Shown: positions 16,637 through 25,313 of the stretch, one piece after another
How the letters are laid out: every line of letters starts with the position of its first letter
Numbering within the stretch: position 1 is the stretch's first letter
Assembly (NCBI GenBank): GCA_937916355.1
Contig: CALFTM010000070.1
Coordinates: 1 to 55,687 of the forward strand
From: an uncultured Bacteroidales bacterium
GTDB taxonomy: Bacteria; Bacteroidota; Bacteroidia; Bacteroidales; Paludibacteraceae
DNA: 55,687 nt
Direction of reading: 5' to 3'
Notes under the pieces: model-generated
The model's database searches: none
What the model was told of the DNA's origin: nothing
The model's input: only the letters and a program-made list of their open reading frames with translations
Program-made: the position numbers and the translations under genes

Positions 16637-17083
16637 ATGAGAAATTTTAAATTGTTATTTGCGGCATTCGTTGTCGCACTATTGAGTTGCTCTTGTGACT
16701 CCAAAGACGATCCGAGTCCGGTAGGTGATTACAACAAAGTTGGACTGGAGTTGTTCAAACAGATGATTGAAAGCGAAGATAACCCGCAAATCTTGGATTG
16801 CCGTCCTGCGGCAGATTATGCGGCAGGGCATATTCCGGGCGCCATCAATATTGACGGAACGGACGCTAATTCATGGGAGTTAAATGATGGTCCTTTCATG
16901 ACGGAGCTGAAAGCCAACTTCAAGACAGGAAAGAAAATCTTCATTTACGGAACTACAGGCTGGAGTGGTAACGGTATTGTATTGCCGGGAAGGATTGCTT
17001 CAATTTGGAAGAAACCTTATACTTACAACTTGGAGTCTGGTTTTGAAGATTGGGTTGAAGCGGGTTACGAAGTGGAAAAATAA
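16637..17083 (+). CDS. Rhodanese-like lipoprotein 3, catalytic Cys missing
   Basis: The product of about 148 aa starts MRNFKLLFAAFVVALLSCSC with a lipobox, so I place the start at 16637; an upstream in-frame ATG would only add residues before the signal peptide. The core ILDCRPAADYAAGHIPGAINID is close to copy 1. The loop reads YGTTGWSGNG, with Gly for the catalytic Cys. The Cys in ILDC is not the catalytic position. It lies 37 nt after copy 2 and ends before a strong terminator, so copies 2 and 3 probably share a transcript. Confidence 0.85.
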   Translation: MRNFKLLFAAFVVALLSCSCDSKDDPSPVGDYNKVGLELFKQMIESEDNPQILDCRPAADYAAGHIPGAINIDGTDANSWELNDGPFMTELKANFKTGKKIFIYGTTGWSGNGIVLPGRIASIWKKPYTYNLESGFEDWVEAGYEVEK

Positions 17084-17193
17084 TTTTAGGCAAACTACTT
17101 AGGTAGGTTCTATAAAATTCACTTCGCTGAAATTTAAAATTTGGTCGAAACAGAAATTGTAATTTATAGAAGTGCATTCTTCTTTGATAAGAA

Positions 17194-17232
17194 AAGGGCT
17201 GTCCAACGTTCAATCGTTAGGCAGCCCTTCTT
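17194..17232 (+). terminator. Terminator between convergent genes
   Basis: Stem AAGGGCTGtCC (17194-17204) pairs with GGCAGCCCTT (17220-17229), with an inner AACG/CGTT pairing. It lies between rhodanese gene 3 and the convergent GH16 gene and could serve both. Confidence 0.75.
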
Positions 17233-17255
17233 GTATAGTGAACAGGGTGGAATTT

Positions 17256-18299
17256 CTATCGTTTGATGAATGAACCGACCCTTTCGCCATTTAGGCAGAC
17301 GAAATAGAGGCCCTTTTGCCAGTCTGAGATATTTAGTTCCCCACTCTTGATGTCGGAGGCGATGACGACTCCCTGCATGGAGATGATTTGGTATGTCTCG
17401 TTAGAATTTCCGTTGATATTGACGGAAGTCTCAGCAAAAGAAGGAGTGACCTTTACCCTATTTTGATTCAGTTCGGCTAAGGACGTTGCATTGTTAGCTT
17501 CGTAAACTCGCACATAATCCACCAACATTTTTTGAGGGAAGATATGGTCGTGTATGCCTTCCATTCCGCCCCATCCGCCACCTACGGCGATATTCAGCAA
17601 AAGGTGGAAGCGTTGGTCGAATGGCCAGACGGCGGAATTGTTGTCCGCCTCTTTGTCGAACGAGAAGACCAGCTGCCCGTCTAAGTAGAACGAGACATTG
17701 TCTTCCACCCATTCCAGACTATAGACGTGCCAATTCTCGTAAGGTGCAGAGGTTTGCATTGTGTTTCCTTTGTTGGTGTTGATGCCGTGGTTGTAGGCTT
17801 CTGTGTGGATGTTGCAATGGATTTTCAGCGGGTCGAATCCGACATTCTCCATGATGTCCAGTTCTCCACTTTTCGGCCAACCGCCATAGACTTCGTCGGT
17901 AGGAAGCATCCAGATGGCAGGCCACACACCATTCCCAGTAGGGAGAAGGGCTTTTACTTCAAATTTCCCATATTTCCAATCTCCTTTATTTTTTGTGATG
18001 AGTCGGGCGGAAGTGTAGTTTTTGGTCTGTCCGTCGCCATACCAGTAGTAGTTTTCCTTTCTTGCCTCGATGACGAGGTTGCCGTTTTCCACCCAAGCGT
18101 TCCCGTTTTCTTGGGGAGTGTAGTTTTGGGCTTCATCATTTCCCCAGTCCCAGTTGTTGCCTTGAGTGTCGAACGACCATTTTGAGGCATCGGGAGCACC
18201 AGAGTAATCAAACTCATCAGACCATATCAGACTCCATTCTGCGGCTTGAGTGTAGACAGCGGCAGTTAATCCTAAAAGAGCTAAAAAGAGATGTTTCAT
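17256..18299 (-). CDS. Glycoside hydrolase family 16 (beta-glucanase) with T9SS sorting domain
   Basis: The 347-aa product has a signal peptide (MKHLFLALLGLTAAVYTQAA), then a GH16 domain at about residues 22-265. The catalytic motif GELDIMENVG (E-x-D-x-x-E) is complete, and WPAIWMLP precedes it, typical of laminarinase-like endo-beta-1,3(4)-glucanases. The last 75 residues form a type A C-terminal sorting domain (ISMQGVVIAS, GLYFVCLNGERVGSFIKR) for secretion by the type IX system. I chose the start at 18299 because it gives a clean signal peptide; an upstream in-frame ATG would add 27 residues. Exact glycan specificity is not decided by sequence. Confidence 0.9.
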   Translation of the reverse strand: MKHLFLALLGLTAAVYTQAAEWSLIWSDEFDYSGAPDASKWSFDTQGNNWDWGNDEAQNYTPQENGNAWVENGNLVIEARKENYYWYGDGQTKNYTSARLITKNKGDWKYGKFEVKALLPTGNGVWPAIWMLPTDEVYGGWPKSGELDIMENVGFDPLKIHCNIHTEAYNHGINTNKGNTMQTSAPYENWHVYSLEWVEDNVSFYLDGQLVFSFDKEADNNSAVWPFDQRFHLLLNIAVGGGWGGMEGIHDHIFPQKMLVDYVRVYEANNATSLAELNQNRVKVTPSFAETSVNINGNSNETYQIISMQGVVIASDIKSGELNISDWQKGLYFVCLNGERVGSFIKR

Positions 18300-18397
18300 T
18301 GGATAATTGTTAAGTGTAAAATGATTTTTATGGAAGTTGCCTAAAGTATAAATCAGGGAGCGAACTTTTCTGTATTCCATGAATTATTTCGGCAGTT

Positions 18398-18438
18398 AAA
18401 AAAAGAAGACACCGACAGGAAACTCTGCCGGTGTCTTC
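18398..18438 (-). terminator. Terminator after the TonB gene
   Basis: A 14-bp stem with one mismatch (18405-18418 with 18425-18438) is followed on the minus strand by a T run (18398-18404). It lies 14 nt beyond the tonB-like stop codon. Confidence 0.85.
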
Positions 18439-18451
18439 ATATTTGAAAATA

Positions 18452-19147
18452 TTATTTAAATCTGAACAATACTGGCAAGGTAAATCTCGCACGACAAGGT
18501 TTTCCACGTTGTTCTGCTGGTTCCCATGCTGGCATGTTCTTCACCACGCGTTCAGCCTCTTTATCGAGCAATGGGTCAACACCACGTGTCACCTTAACCT
18601 GAGTGATTCTACCGTCCTTCTCAACGACGAACGCTACGAACACACGACCTTGGATGTTGTTGTCGATAGCCACTTGCGGATATTCCAAGTTATTTTTCAA
18701 GTAATTCATCAATGCGGCCTCTCCTCCCTTGAAGACGGCTTTTTTATCCACCTTCATCATGTCGAAGATCTCTTCTTCCTCTTCTTCTTCCTCATCCAGA
18801 ACGACATTTTCGATTTCAACCTCTTTTCCTGTGTCCTCAGTTTCGATTTCAAGTTTAGTATCAACTTGCTTGTCGTCTTCTACAACTGTCAACACCTGTT
18901 CAGCCACCTGTGCTGGAGGAGGAGTCTCTGGTTTGATTTCTTGTGGTTGTTCCTGTTGTGTTGGAGGTGGAATGTCATCGTCTCCTTCCATTGGACCTCC
19001 ATCATCAATCGCTTCGTGAACAGTTACCTCCGTGTTGGTCCACTCAAAGCAAATGTAGGTGAACCCTAACGCTAATAAGAGACCTATCAAAACAAACGTC
19101 GAACGTTTGTTCTCCAAGTCTGCTTTTGGGGATTTCTTTATTTCCAT
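18452..19147 (-). CDS. TonB family protein
   Basis: The 231-aa product has one N-terminal membrane helix (about residues 18-38, RSTFVLIGLLLALGFTYICF). A Pro/Glu-rich periplasmic span follows (about 50-125, with the run EEEEEE), and a TonB C-terminal domain at about 140-231 (MNYLKNNLEYPQVAIDNNIQGRV, VFVAFVVEKDGRI). It passes proton-motive energy to outer-membrane transporters. Only the TonB component is here; exbB and exbD are not adjacent. It may be one of several TonB copies. Its own promoter and terminator bracket it, so it is monocistronic. Confidence 0.9.
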   Translation of the reverse strand: MEIKKSPKADLENKRSTFVLIGLLLALGFTYICFEWTNTEVTVHEAIDDGGPMEGDDDIPPPTQQEQPQEIKPETPPPAQVAEQVLTVVEDDKQVDTKLEIETEDTGKEVEIENVVLDEEEEEEEEIFDMMKVDKKAVFKGGEAALMNYLKNNLEYPQVAIDNNIQGRVFVAFVVEKDGRITQVKVTRGVDPLLDKEAERVVKNMPAWEPAEQRGKPCRARFTLPVLFRFK

Positions 19148-19244
19148 CCTTTTGTATTTTTTTTATTTGTTATACTTTCAAATTTTTTCATTCTGCATCA
19201 TCGAAGAGTCGAGCTCTTCAAAACTCACCGCAACTTATCGCCTA

Positions 19245-19252
19245 CAAATGTA
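19245..19252 (-). promoter_or_regulatory. Possible promoter -7 box for the TonB gene
   Basis: The minus strand reads TACATTTG here, a perfect TAnnTTTG, about 98 nt before the start codon at 19147. No -33 TTG at the right distance was found. Confidence 0.4.
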
Positions 19253-19355
19253 ACACAAAAATTTTAAGTTATGAATTTAGATAAGTTAAACTTTTAATTT
19301 TTTTGTAATTTAGTGGTCAAATTTGTATGTTTTTTTTTAAGAGTATTTTTTTCGT

Positions 19356-20378
19356 ATGAAAATATTGGTTACAGGTGCTGCAGGATTCATAGGTTTTCAC
19401 TTGGTGAGACGTTTGGTTGAGCGGGGTGATAAAGTGGTCGGACTTGATTCTCTGGAGGGTTTTTACCCTATTGAGATGAAGAAGGCTCGCCTAAGGGAGT
19501 GCGGAGTGTTGTTGGGTGATGATGTTTCGAGGGGGGAGACGGTTCGGAGCGAGCTTTTCGGTAATTATCGTTTCGTATATGCTTCCTTGGAGGATAAGGA
19601 GAGGCTCGACCGGCTGTTTGGGGAGGAGTGTTTTGATGTGGTGGTGAATCTTGCCGCCCAAACGGGTGTTAGAGCTTCATTGGAGTCGCCTTCCGCATAC
19701 ATTGATAGTAACGTTGTCGGATTTGCCAACCTTTTGGAGGTGGTGCGCTTGCATGGGGTGGGGCATTTGGTTTATGCCTCTTCCAGTTCGGTCTATGGGG
19801 ATAATAAGAAAGTTCCGTTCTCTGAATCAGACACTGTGGACGATCAGGTCTCTGTGTATGCGGCGACTAAAAAGGTCGATGAGGTTTTGGCACGCTCTTA
19901 TAGCATGTGCTTTGGTATTCCGATGACGGGATTGCGTTTCTTTACGGTTTATGGTCCGTGGGGTCGCCCCGATATGGCTCCGATGTTGTTTACAAAAGCG
20001 ATTTTGGAGGGTCGCCCAATAAAAGTTTTCAATTATGGAAATTTGTCAAGGGATTTCACCTATGTCGGCGACATAGTGGAGGGCATTGTGCGAGTGATTG
20101 AACAAAAGCCAGTGGTGGAGGAGGGCAGGAAATTTCCCTATGCGCTCTACAATATCGGGAATGGTCGTCCGATGCCATTGATGGACTTCATTCATGCGTT
20201 GGAGTCTGCATTGGGTGTTGAGGCGCAATTGGATTTGTTGCCGATGCAGCCGGGCGATGTGCATACCACATTTGCGGACACCTCCCTGTTGGAAACGGAG
20301 AGGGGTTACAGGGCTTCTACGGATCTCTCGGAGGGGATAGCGAGCTTTGTGGCTTGGTATAAAAAATATCATGGATGA
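19356..20378 (+). CDS. NAD-dependent sugar epimerase, UDP-glucuronate 4-epimerase type
   Basis: The 340-aa short-chain dehydrogenase has the NAD-binding GAAGFIG (7-13), the SSSSVYG Ser and YAATKK catalytic Tyr-x-x-x-Lys. The stretches NLAAQTGVRASLE and TGLRFFTVYGPWGRPDMA are closest to CapI/UDP-glucuronate 4-epimerases, which make UDP-galacturonate for polysaccharides. It stands alone, facing the converging rluD-like gene, with no glycosyltransferase cluster beside it. Confidence 0.88.
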   Translation: MKILVTGAAGFIGFHLVRRLVERGDKVVGLDSLEGFYPIEMKKARLRECGVLLGDDVSRGETVRSELFGNYRFVYASLEDKERLDRLFGEECFDVVVNLAAQTGVRASLESPSAYIDSNVVGFANLLEVVRLHGVGHLVYASSSSVYGDNKKVPFSESDTVDDQVSVYAATKKVDEVLARSYSMCFGIPMTGLRFFTVYGPWGRPDMAPMLFTKAILEGRPIKVFNYGNLSRDFTYVGDIVEGIVRVIEQKPVVEEGRKFPYALYNIGNGRPMPLMDFIHALESALGVEAQLDLLPMQPGDVHTTFADTSLLETERGYRASTDLSEGIASFVAWYKKYHG

Positions 20379-20427
20379 AATCGGGTGGGGTAGGAGAGAG
20401 ACTTCGCTCTTTAGGGTGGTTGGTCTC

Positions 20428-21543
20428 CTACTCGTTTGCCCCATTTTGCGCAAACCTTCTCCATTTCTCGATTAGCAGGCGGAAATCTTCCGGCCATTCG
20501 GAGTCGAAATACATCTCCTCTCCAGTGCGAGGGTGTACAAAGCCTAATGTCTTGGCGTGGAGGGCTTGGCGTGGGCAGATTTCAAAGCAGTTGTTGACGA
20601 ACTGTTTGTATTTTGCGGTCGTGTTGCCTCGTAGGATCTCCAATCCGCCATATCGCTCATCTGCGAAAAGGGTATGCCCGATGTGTTTCATGTGAACCCT
20701 GATCTGATGAGTCCTTCCGGTCTCTAACCTGCATTGCACCAATGTGGCGTAACCAAAACGCTCCAATACCTTGTAGTGGGTGATGGCATATTTGGCGTTA
20801 GGATTTTCACCCTCTGGGAAGACTGTGAAAAGCATCCTGTCTTTTGGGTCGCGACCTAAATCGCCGGTGATAGTCCCTTCGTCATTGGGGATGTTGCCCC
20901 AAACCAGTGCGTTATATAATCTTTTCGTTGTCTTGTTGAAGAATTGCTTTCCTAAGATGGTTTTCGCATCTTCATTTTTAGCGATGATGAGAAGCCCCGA
21001 AGTGTCTTTGTCGATTCGATGTACCAATCCGAGGCGCGGGTCGTTAGCGTCAAAGTCGGGGTCGTCTTTCAGATGCCATGCCAAAGCATTTAGCAGAGTG
21101 CCCTCGAAATTTCCGAAACCGGGGTGTACCACCATTCCGGGTTGTTTGTTCACTAAAATCACATCATCATCCTCGTAGACGATGTTGAGAGGAATCTCTT
21201 GTGGGACGATGTTGAAATCGCTTGGTGGATAGGTGAGCATGACCTGTATGAGGTCGAACGGTTTCACCCGGTAATTTGATTTTACGGGACTTCCGTTGAC
21301 TAAAATGCACTTTGCCTCTGCCGCATCTTGTATGCGGTTGCGCGATATTCCAGCCATGCAGTTGACAAGGTATTTGTCAATGCGTAATAATGAATGACCT
21401 TTTTCCACAACGAATCTGAAATGCTCATGAAATTTCGACTCCTCCTCACTTAGGGGGGTGTCGAGTAGCGACGCACCAGACTCGAAGTCGCCCATACTTG
21501 GTACTTCGTAATCGTATTCCTCTTCGTAGATTCCCTCTATCAT
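20428..21543 (-). CDS. RluA-family 23S rRNA pseudouridine synthase
   Basis: The 371-aa product has an N-terminal acidic extension (about 1-45), an S4 RNA-binding domain (about 50-115) and a pseudouridine synthase domain whose catalytic Asp is in HRIDKDTSGLL. TGRTHQIRVHMKHIGH is the second family motif. It is closest to RluD, which modifies helix 69 of 23S rRNA. It starts 27 nt after the PASTA gene on the same strand, a pairing common in Bacteroidota, so the two share a transcript. Confidence 0.9.
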   Translation of the reverse strand: MIEGIYEEEYDYEVPSMGDFESGASLLDTPLSEEESKFHEHFRFVVEKGHSLLRIDKYLVNCMAGISRNRIQDAAEAKCILVNGSPVKSNYRVKPFDLIQVMLTYPPSDFNIVPQEIPLNIVYEDDDVILVNKQPGMVVHPGFGNFEGTLLNALAWHLKDDPDFDANDPRLGLVHRIDKDTSGLLIIAKNEDAKTILGKQFFNKTTKRLYNALVWGNIPNDEGTITGDLGRDPKDRMLFTVFPEGENPNAKYAITHYKVLERFGYATLVQCRLETGRTHQIRVHMKHIGHTLFADERYGGLEILRGNTTAKYKQFVNNCFEICPRQALHAKTLGFVHPRTGEEMYFDSEWPEDFRLLIEKWRRFAQNGANE

Positions 21544-21570
21544 TGCTCTTTGCGCTATGACATAAGTTAT

Positions 21571-22449
21571 TTATTCATCTTCATTTTCTGAAAGCTCAAT
21601 CTCATTCTCTGCATCAGTAGGAGCTGGAAGGAAAATTTCCTCCGGAACTTCTAAAGCAGTAGGATCTTTTGTGAGGTATATGTTGATGGACTCACCAAAC
21701 TTCACGATGGTTTTGGTGATAGGACTTTGCTTATAGACAAAATATGAGTCGGCATCTTTTTCATCTTTTGGCTTAACGTCATAGATGATCTCTCCGATGT
21801 TGACGTAGGCAGCATGAGCCTTGTTGAGTGATTGGGTGGCGTTTAGTGCGCGGAAACTTGGCACCTCAATTTCCTCCTCTGCGTTGCCTTTGCCGACCAA
21901 AAGCACGATAGGAGACCCCTCTGGTATTCTTGCCCCCGGAGACAAAATCTTTCCGTTGTGTTTTGCATCTTTCACAAGGTCTTTGTATTCTGATGGGACA
22001 TATTCGATGCTGTCCACCTTCAATCCGACGGAGTTAATCATTGCCTCTGCTTGTCGAAGGGAGATCTCACGAATGTCAGGCAGGGCAATCTTGCGGATGG
22101 AACTTGAGTTGGTGATGAGGTAGATGGTGCGCCCCTCTTTCACCTTAGAGCCAGCTGGTGGGATTTGTTCTACAATTCCGCCCAATCTTTTGCCGCTCAT
22201 GAAGACAGAGTCGATGACCTCGCATTTCATCTTTTTATCTTTGAAGATCTCTTCCGCCTCGCCGATGGAGAGGTCGGTCACATCCGGAACTATCAGTTCC
22301 ACGCCGTGCTGCGTGTATGACTTCAGCCATGCGGAAGTGCCGAAGTATAGAGCCACAAAAATGATGATCAGCGCGACAAGGCTGATGGTATACGGATTGA
22401 TTAGTAAGTTTTTGACACTGAAATTTTTCTTGTTGTCTTTTGCTGCCAT
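21571..22449 (-). CDS. PASTA-domain membrane protein
   Basis: The 292-aa product has a short basic cytoplasmic tail, one membrane helix (about residues 20-42, SLVALIIIFVALYFGTSAWL) and three PASTA domains outside (from about residues 55, 125 and 195). PASTA domains bind peptidoglycan fragments or beta-lactam-like ligands in kinases and PBPs, but no kinase domain is present. I start at MAAKDNKKN (22449); the longer frame has no better site. An acidic tail ends the protein. It is followed by the pseudouridine synthase gene. Confidence 0.88.
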   Translation of the reverse strand: MAAKDNKKNFSVKNLLINPYTISLVALIIIFVALYFGTSAWLKSYTQHGVELIVPDVTDLSIGEAEEIFKDKKMKCEVIDSVFMSGKRLGGIVEQIPPAGSKVKEGRTIYLITNSSSIRKIALPDIREISLRQAEAMINSVGLKVDSIEYVPSEYKDLVKDAKHNGKILSPGARIPEGSPIVLLVGKGNAEEEIEVPSFRALNATQSLNKAHAAYVNIGEIIYDVKPKDEKDADSYFVYKQSPITKTIVKFGESINIYLTKDPTALEVPEEIFLPAPTDAENEIELSENEDE

Positions 22450-22527
22450 TCTCAAACTTTTTTTATTCGTAAGTAGTGAGTGTGTGGAGTAAATTCCTCC
22501 ACTTCGCAAAGGTAAGATTTTTTTATG

Positions 22528-22552
22528 AAAAAAGGCATGCCTCGTGCATGCC
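22528..22552 (-). terminator. Terminator after rpmH
   Basis: A 7-bp stem GGCATGC/GCATGCC (22534-22540 with 22546-22552) is followed by a T-rich run on the minus strand (about 22528-22533). It lies 37 nt past the rpmH stop. Confidence 0.75.
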
Positions 22553-22588
22553 CTATTTCTTTAAGTGAGATTTTTTACTACGCAAGTA

Positions 22589-22747
22589 TTACTTTCTTAC
22601 AGCATACTCGTCAGAAACTGTAAGTTTCTTTCTTCCGTGAGCGCGGCGAGATGCCAATACTCTGCGTCCGTTAGCAGTAGCCATTCTTGAACGAAAGCCA
22701 TGCTTGTTCTTTCTCTTTCTGTTAGAAGGTTGGAATGTTCTTTTCAT
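22589..22747 (-). CDS. rpmH: 50S ribosomal protein L34
   Basis: A 52-codon frame encodes MKRTFQPSNRKRKNKHGF, then SRMATANGRRVLASRRAHGR, the near-invariant L34 core, with a short C-terminal extension KKLTVSDEYAVRK. The length fits L34 of Bacteroidota (about 52 aa). It sits alone with its own promoter and terminator; no rnpA or dnaA is next to it, unlike the classic gene order near the origin. Confidence 0.97.
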   Translation of the reverse strand: MKRTFQPSNRKRKNKHGFRSRMATANGRRVLASRRAHGRKKLTVSDEYAVRK

Positions 22748-22864
22748 TGCCGTGTATTTTTACTTTGTTATTACTCGATTTATTTATTTGAACCTCACTT
22801 GGTTTTTCTTCTTGGCTTCCTCTTGTTAGATTTTCCTTAGAGAAACCTTGTTAGATTCGGTTTG

Positions 22865-22894
22865 CAAAAATAGATAATTTTCATGAAAAGACAA
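22865..22894 (-). promoter_or_regulatory. Promoter of rpmH
   Basis: On the minus strand TTG (22892-22894), a 19-nt spacer and TATTTTTG (22865-22872) give an excellent match to the Bacteroidota -33/-7 consensus. It lies about 118 nt before rpmH, so a long leader is implied. Confidence 0.7.
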
Positions 22895-22969
22895 AATGTT
22901 CATATCTTTTTTATCTAAAACTTTTTAAAATATTTTTATCTTATTGAAAATAAATCTATTAGATTGTTT

Positions 22970-24001
22970 TTAGCGGGTGTATTTTTCTATTTTTGAAATG
23001 ATCATCTCTGCGCTTATTCCATTCATGCAGCGAAAATCCCCCCATTTGCAGGGCTTATTTCCGAAGATGGAGCAGGGACGGCACTCCATTTCCAGTTGTA
23101 CCGCATCTTCTAATTTTTGTCCGTAACCATAGAATCCGGCGTGGGGGTGGGTTGCGCCCCAGACTGAAACGACCGGTGTTTGGACGATTGATGCCAAATG
23201 CATATTGGCGGAGTCCATCGAGAGGAGTACCGCACAATTTTGGATGAGTCCGATTTCGTCAGTGAGTTTGAACCGGTTTACCAGTGAAAGGGTGTTTTCG
23301 TAACGGGCTGCCCATTCGTCCAATATTTTCTTTTCCTTCTCTCCTCCTCCAAATAGCAGAATCTGGACATTCTCTTTCTTGGAGAAATATTTCACAACCT
23401 CCTCACATTTTTCTATCGGGTATATTTTCCCCTCATGTTGGGCGAAAGGGGCTATTCCGATCCATTGGGTAGAACCTTTTTCGGAAATCATCCTTTGGGC
23501 ATCTTCTGAGAGTGGCAATTTTTCCTGAGGAAGGAAATTCTCTTTTTTCACAGAGAATGAGAAGCCGGCTTTCTCAAAGGTCTCTTGGTATCTCTCAATG
23601 GAGGTTTTGAGTTGTTCGTTCAAACTTCCTTGGGTCAGTCTCTTTTTCTCTTCACGGCCTTTGTCGATGACGAACACACTCTTTCCGAAGAGCCGGAACA
23701 GCGTGCGAAGGATTTTGCTGCGCAGGACATCATGAAGGTCTATCATCATGTCGAAATTCTGCTTTTTCCTCAAATCCCTGAATAATTTGAACATTCCCAG
23801 TATGCCGTTATATTTCCCTTTTGTGTCGACAGGCATAAAAGAGAGGTTGGGGATGTTTTGAAATAGGGGTTCGAGTTTGGGAGTTGACAACATCGTCACA
23901 TGAGCCTCTGGGTGAGCGTTAACGAATGAAGCGATGACCGGGATAGTCATCGCCACATCTCCCATTGCGGAAAGTCGCATGATTAGAATCTCTTTGCCCA
24001 T
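22970..24001 (-). CDS. Glycosyltransferase family 9 (heptosyltransferase-like)
   Basis: The 343-aa product starts EILIMRLSAMGDVAMTIPV, the sugar-nucleotide-binding start of ADP-heptose:LPS heptosyltransferases, and has the acceptor-domain motif WIGIAPFAQHEGK and the late SMDSANMHLASIVQTPVVSVWGATHP. It probably adds a sugar to the LPS core at the inner membrane. The C-terminus has four Cys (CRPCS, NKPC, FRC), a feature shared by Bacteroidota members. The DUF4254 gene lies 7 nt upstream on the same strand, a common pairing. Confidence 0.9.
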   Translation of the reverse strand: MGKEILIMRLSAMGDVAMTIPVIASFVNAHPEAHVTMLSTPKLEPLFQNIPNLSFMPVDTKGKYNGILGMFKLFRDLRKKQNFDMMIDLHDVLRSKILRTLFRLFGKSVFVIDKGREEKKRLTQGSLNEQLKTSIERYQETFEKAGFSFSVKKENFLPQEKLPLSEDAQRMISEKGSTQWIGIAPFAQHEGKIYPIEKCEEVVKYFSKKENVQILLFGGGEKEKKILDEWAARYENTLSLVNRFKLTDEIGLIQNCAVLLSMDSANMHLASIVQTPVVSVWGATHPHAGFYGYGQKLEDAVQLEMECRPCSIFGNKPCKWGDFRCMNGISAEMIISKIEKYTR

Positions 24002-24008
24002 AATGAGG

Positions 24009-24614
24009 TTATTTTTTTCCGTAAAGAATCGGATTGAGGTTCGGGTCGTTGTACATTTTCATCTGCTTGTAGACTTTCATGTAACGGTTGCCGTTCTCAA
24101 TGTCCGAAATCAGTTGGTCAATGGCAGAAGAGAGATCCTCGCGTTGTTCGAGCAACACATCCAGTTTCTTTTGGCAGCACTCGATATGGTTGGGTTCAAC
24201 ATCTTTCCTCTCCACCTCTTGTCTCATGTGGTATATTTTGAGGGCGAGGATTGAGAGGCGGTCGACCGCCCATGCAGGGCTCTCGGTATTGATGACCGCT
24301 TCAGGCTTTGCTTTTACACCTGAATATTTCTCTAAGAAATAGCTGTCGATTCTCTCCACGAGGTCTGTTCTGTCTTGGTTGGATTTATCTATTCTGCGTT
24401 TGATGGCAAGTGCCTCGACAGGGTCGATTTCAGGGTTTCTGATAATGTCCTCCAAGTGCCATTGTACGGTATCGATCCAATTCTTCAGATATAGGACATT
24501 TTCGATGGTTTGTGGCGCATAAGGGTTCTTCATAGGAGCGTCTACATCGTCGGTTTTGTGGTAATCTACGATGGCCGCATCGAACAACTTATTCGCCTCT
24601 TTGCTAAAACTCAT
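24009..24614 (-). CDS. DUF4254 family protein
   Basis: The 201-aa helical protein matches what I know of DUF4254: ENVLYLKNWIDTVQWHLED, RRIDKSNQDRTDLVERID, then SPAWAVDRLSILALKIYHM and a C-terminal NGNRYMKVYKQMKMYNDP. Its function is not established. It is nearly always coupled to a GT9-type glycosyltransferase, as here (7 nt spacing), so a role in LPS core synthesis is inferred. Confidence 0.85.
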   Translation of the reverse strand: MSFSKEANKLFDAAIVDYHKTDDVDAPMKNPYAPQTIENVLYLKNWIDTVQWHLEDIIRNPEIDPVEALAIKRRIDKSNQDRTDLVERIDSYFLEKYSGVKAKPEAVINTESPAWAVDRLSILALKIYHMRQEVERKDVEPNHIECCQKKLDVLLEQREDLSSAIDQLISDIENGNRYMKVYKQMKMYNDPNLNPILYGKK

Positions 24615-24669
24615 GTTTATGGGGTTAATTTAACGATAAATATTTTGTAACACACTTCATGCTCTGATT

Positions 24670-25245
24670 TTATTCCTTGTGGCGGGCTTTCAGTTCTCTT
24701 GCGAGGTCTTCAATCCTATAGCCCTTTTCAGTCAGGAGGACGATTAGGTGGTAGATGAGGTCGGACGACTCGTAGAGGAACTGTTCGTTGGTTCCGTTGG
24801 TCGCTTCAATGATGGTTTCCACCGCCTCTTCTCCCACTTTCTGAGAGATTTTGTTCACCCCCTTTGTGAAAAGTTTTGTGGTGTATGAACCCTCTGGCAT
24901 CTCTCTTTTTCTTTTCTCGATGAAATCTTGCAGATAAGAGAGGAATGCGAGGTCTTCAATGTTTTTGTCTCCGCGGAAGGTGTCGGCACCTGTCGTAGAA
25001 CCCTCTGGGCGTGCTTTGATGATTACCGCAGATTTGTCGGTGTTGAAGATGAGGGAGTCTAACGCCAAAGGCTGGAAGTACTCACCGCCGGTGATGACCT
25101 CCATCTCTGTTTGTTGCGCATTGAGCAACCACACCTGCTGAGTCTCCTCCATTTTGGAAACTGTAGCATCGTTTACATAACCCATGCGTAAAATCTTTTG
25201 GCTTCTCACATCTTGGACAACCGCTTGTATCATTTTGTCACTCAT
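24670..25245 (-). CDS. hisIE: HisIE with inactive-looking HisI half
   Basis: The 191-aa product aligns along its whole length with fused HisI-HisE. The HisE half (about 100-191: SYLQDFIEKRKREMPEGSYTT, then VGEEAVETIIEA and a DLIYHLIVLL helix) keeps the acidic metal ligands of phosphoribosyl-ATP pyrophosphatase. The HisI half (about 1-98) does not keep its site. The normal CDxDxD-type metal motif is replaced by IFNTDKSA, and the zinc Cys/His segment normally reading like CHTGxxxC is replaced by STTGADTF. So the cyclohydrolase step should be absent from this protein. No other his genes are near. It could serve as a pyrophosphatase only. Confidence 0.82.
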   Translation of the reverse strand: MSDKMIQAVVQDVRSQKILRMGYVNDATVSKMEETQQVWLLNAQQTEMEVITGGEYFQPLALDSLIFNTDKSAVIIKARPEGSTTGADTFRGDKNIEDLAFLSYLQDFIEKRKREMPEGSYTTKLFTKGVNKISQKVGEEAVETIIEATNGTNEQFLYESSDLIYHLIVLLTEKGYRIEDLARELKARHKE

Positions 25246-25313
25246 TATAGAATTATTTGAAAATAAATTTGAACACCCTTGCGGGATTGTTCAAGTAGGT
25301 CTCACTTGGGTGG

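Noticed and set aside
17727..18185. Plus-strand open frame of 152 codons inside the GH16 gene
   Set aside because: It is opposite to a well-supported gene with intact catalytic motif and signal peptide.
20390..20431. Inverted repeat GTAGGAGA/TCTCCTAC between convergent genes
   Set aside because: The stem is perfect for 8 bp but has a 26-nt loop, no T run, and overlaps the end of the pseudouridine synthase gene; too weak to call a terminator.
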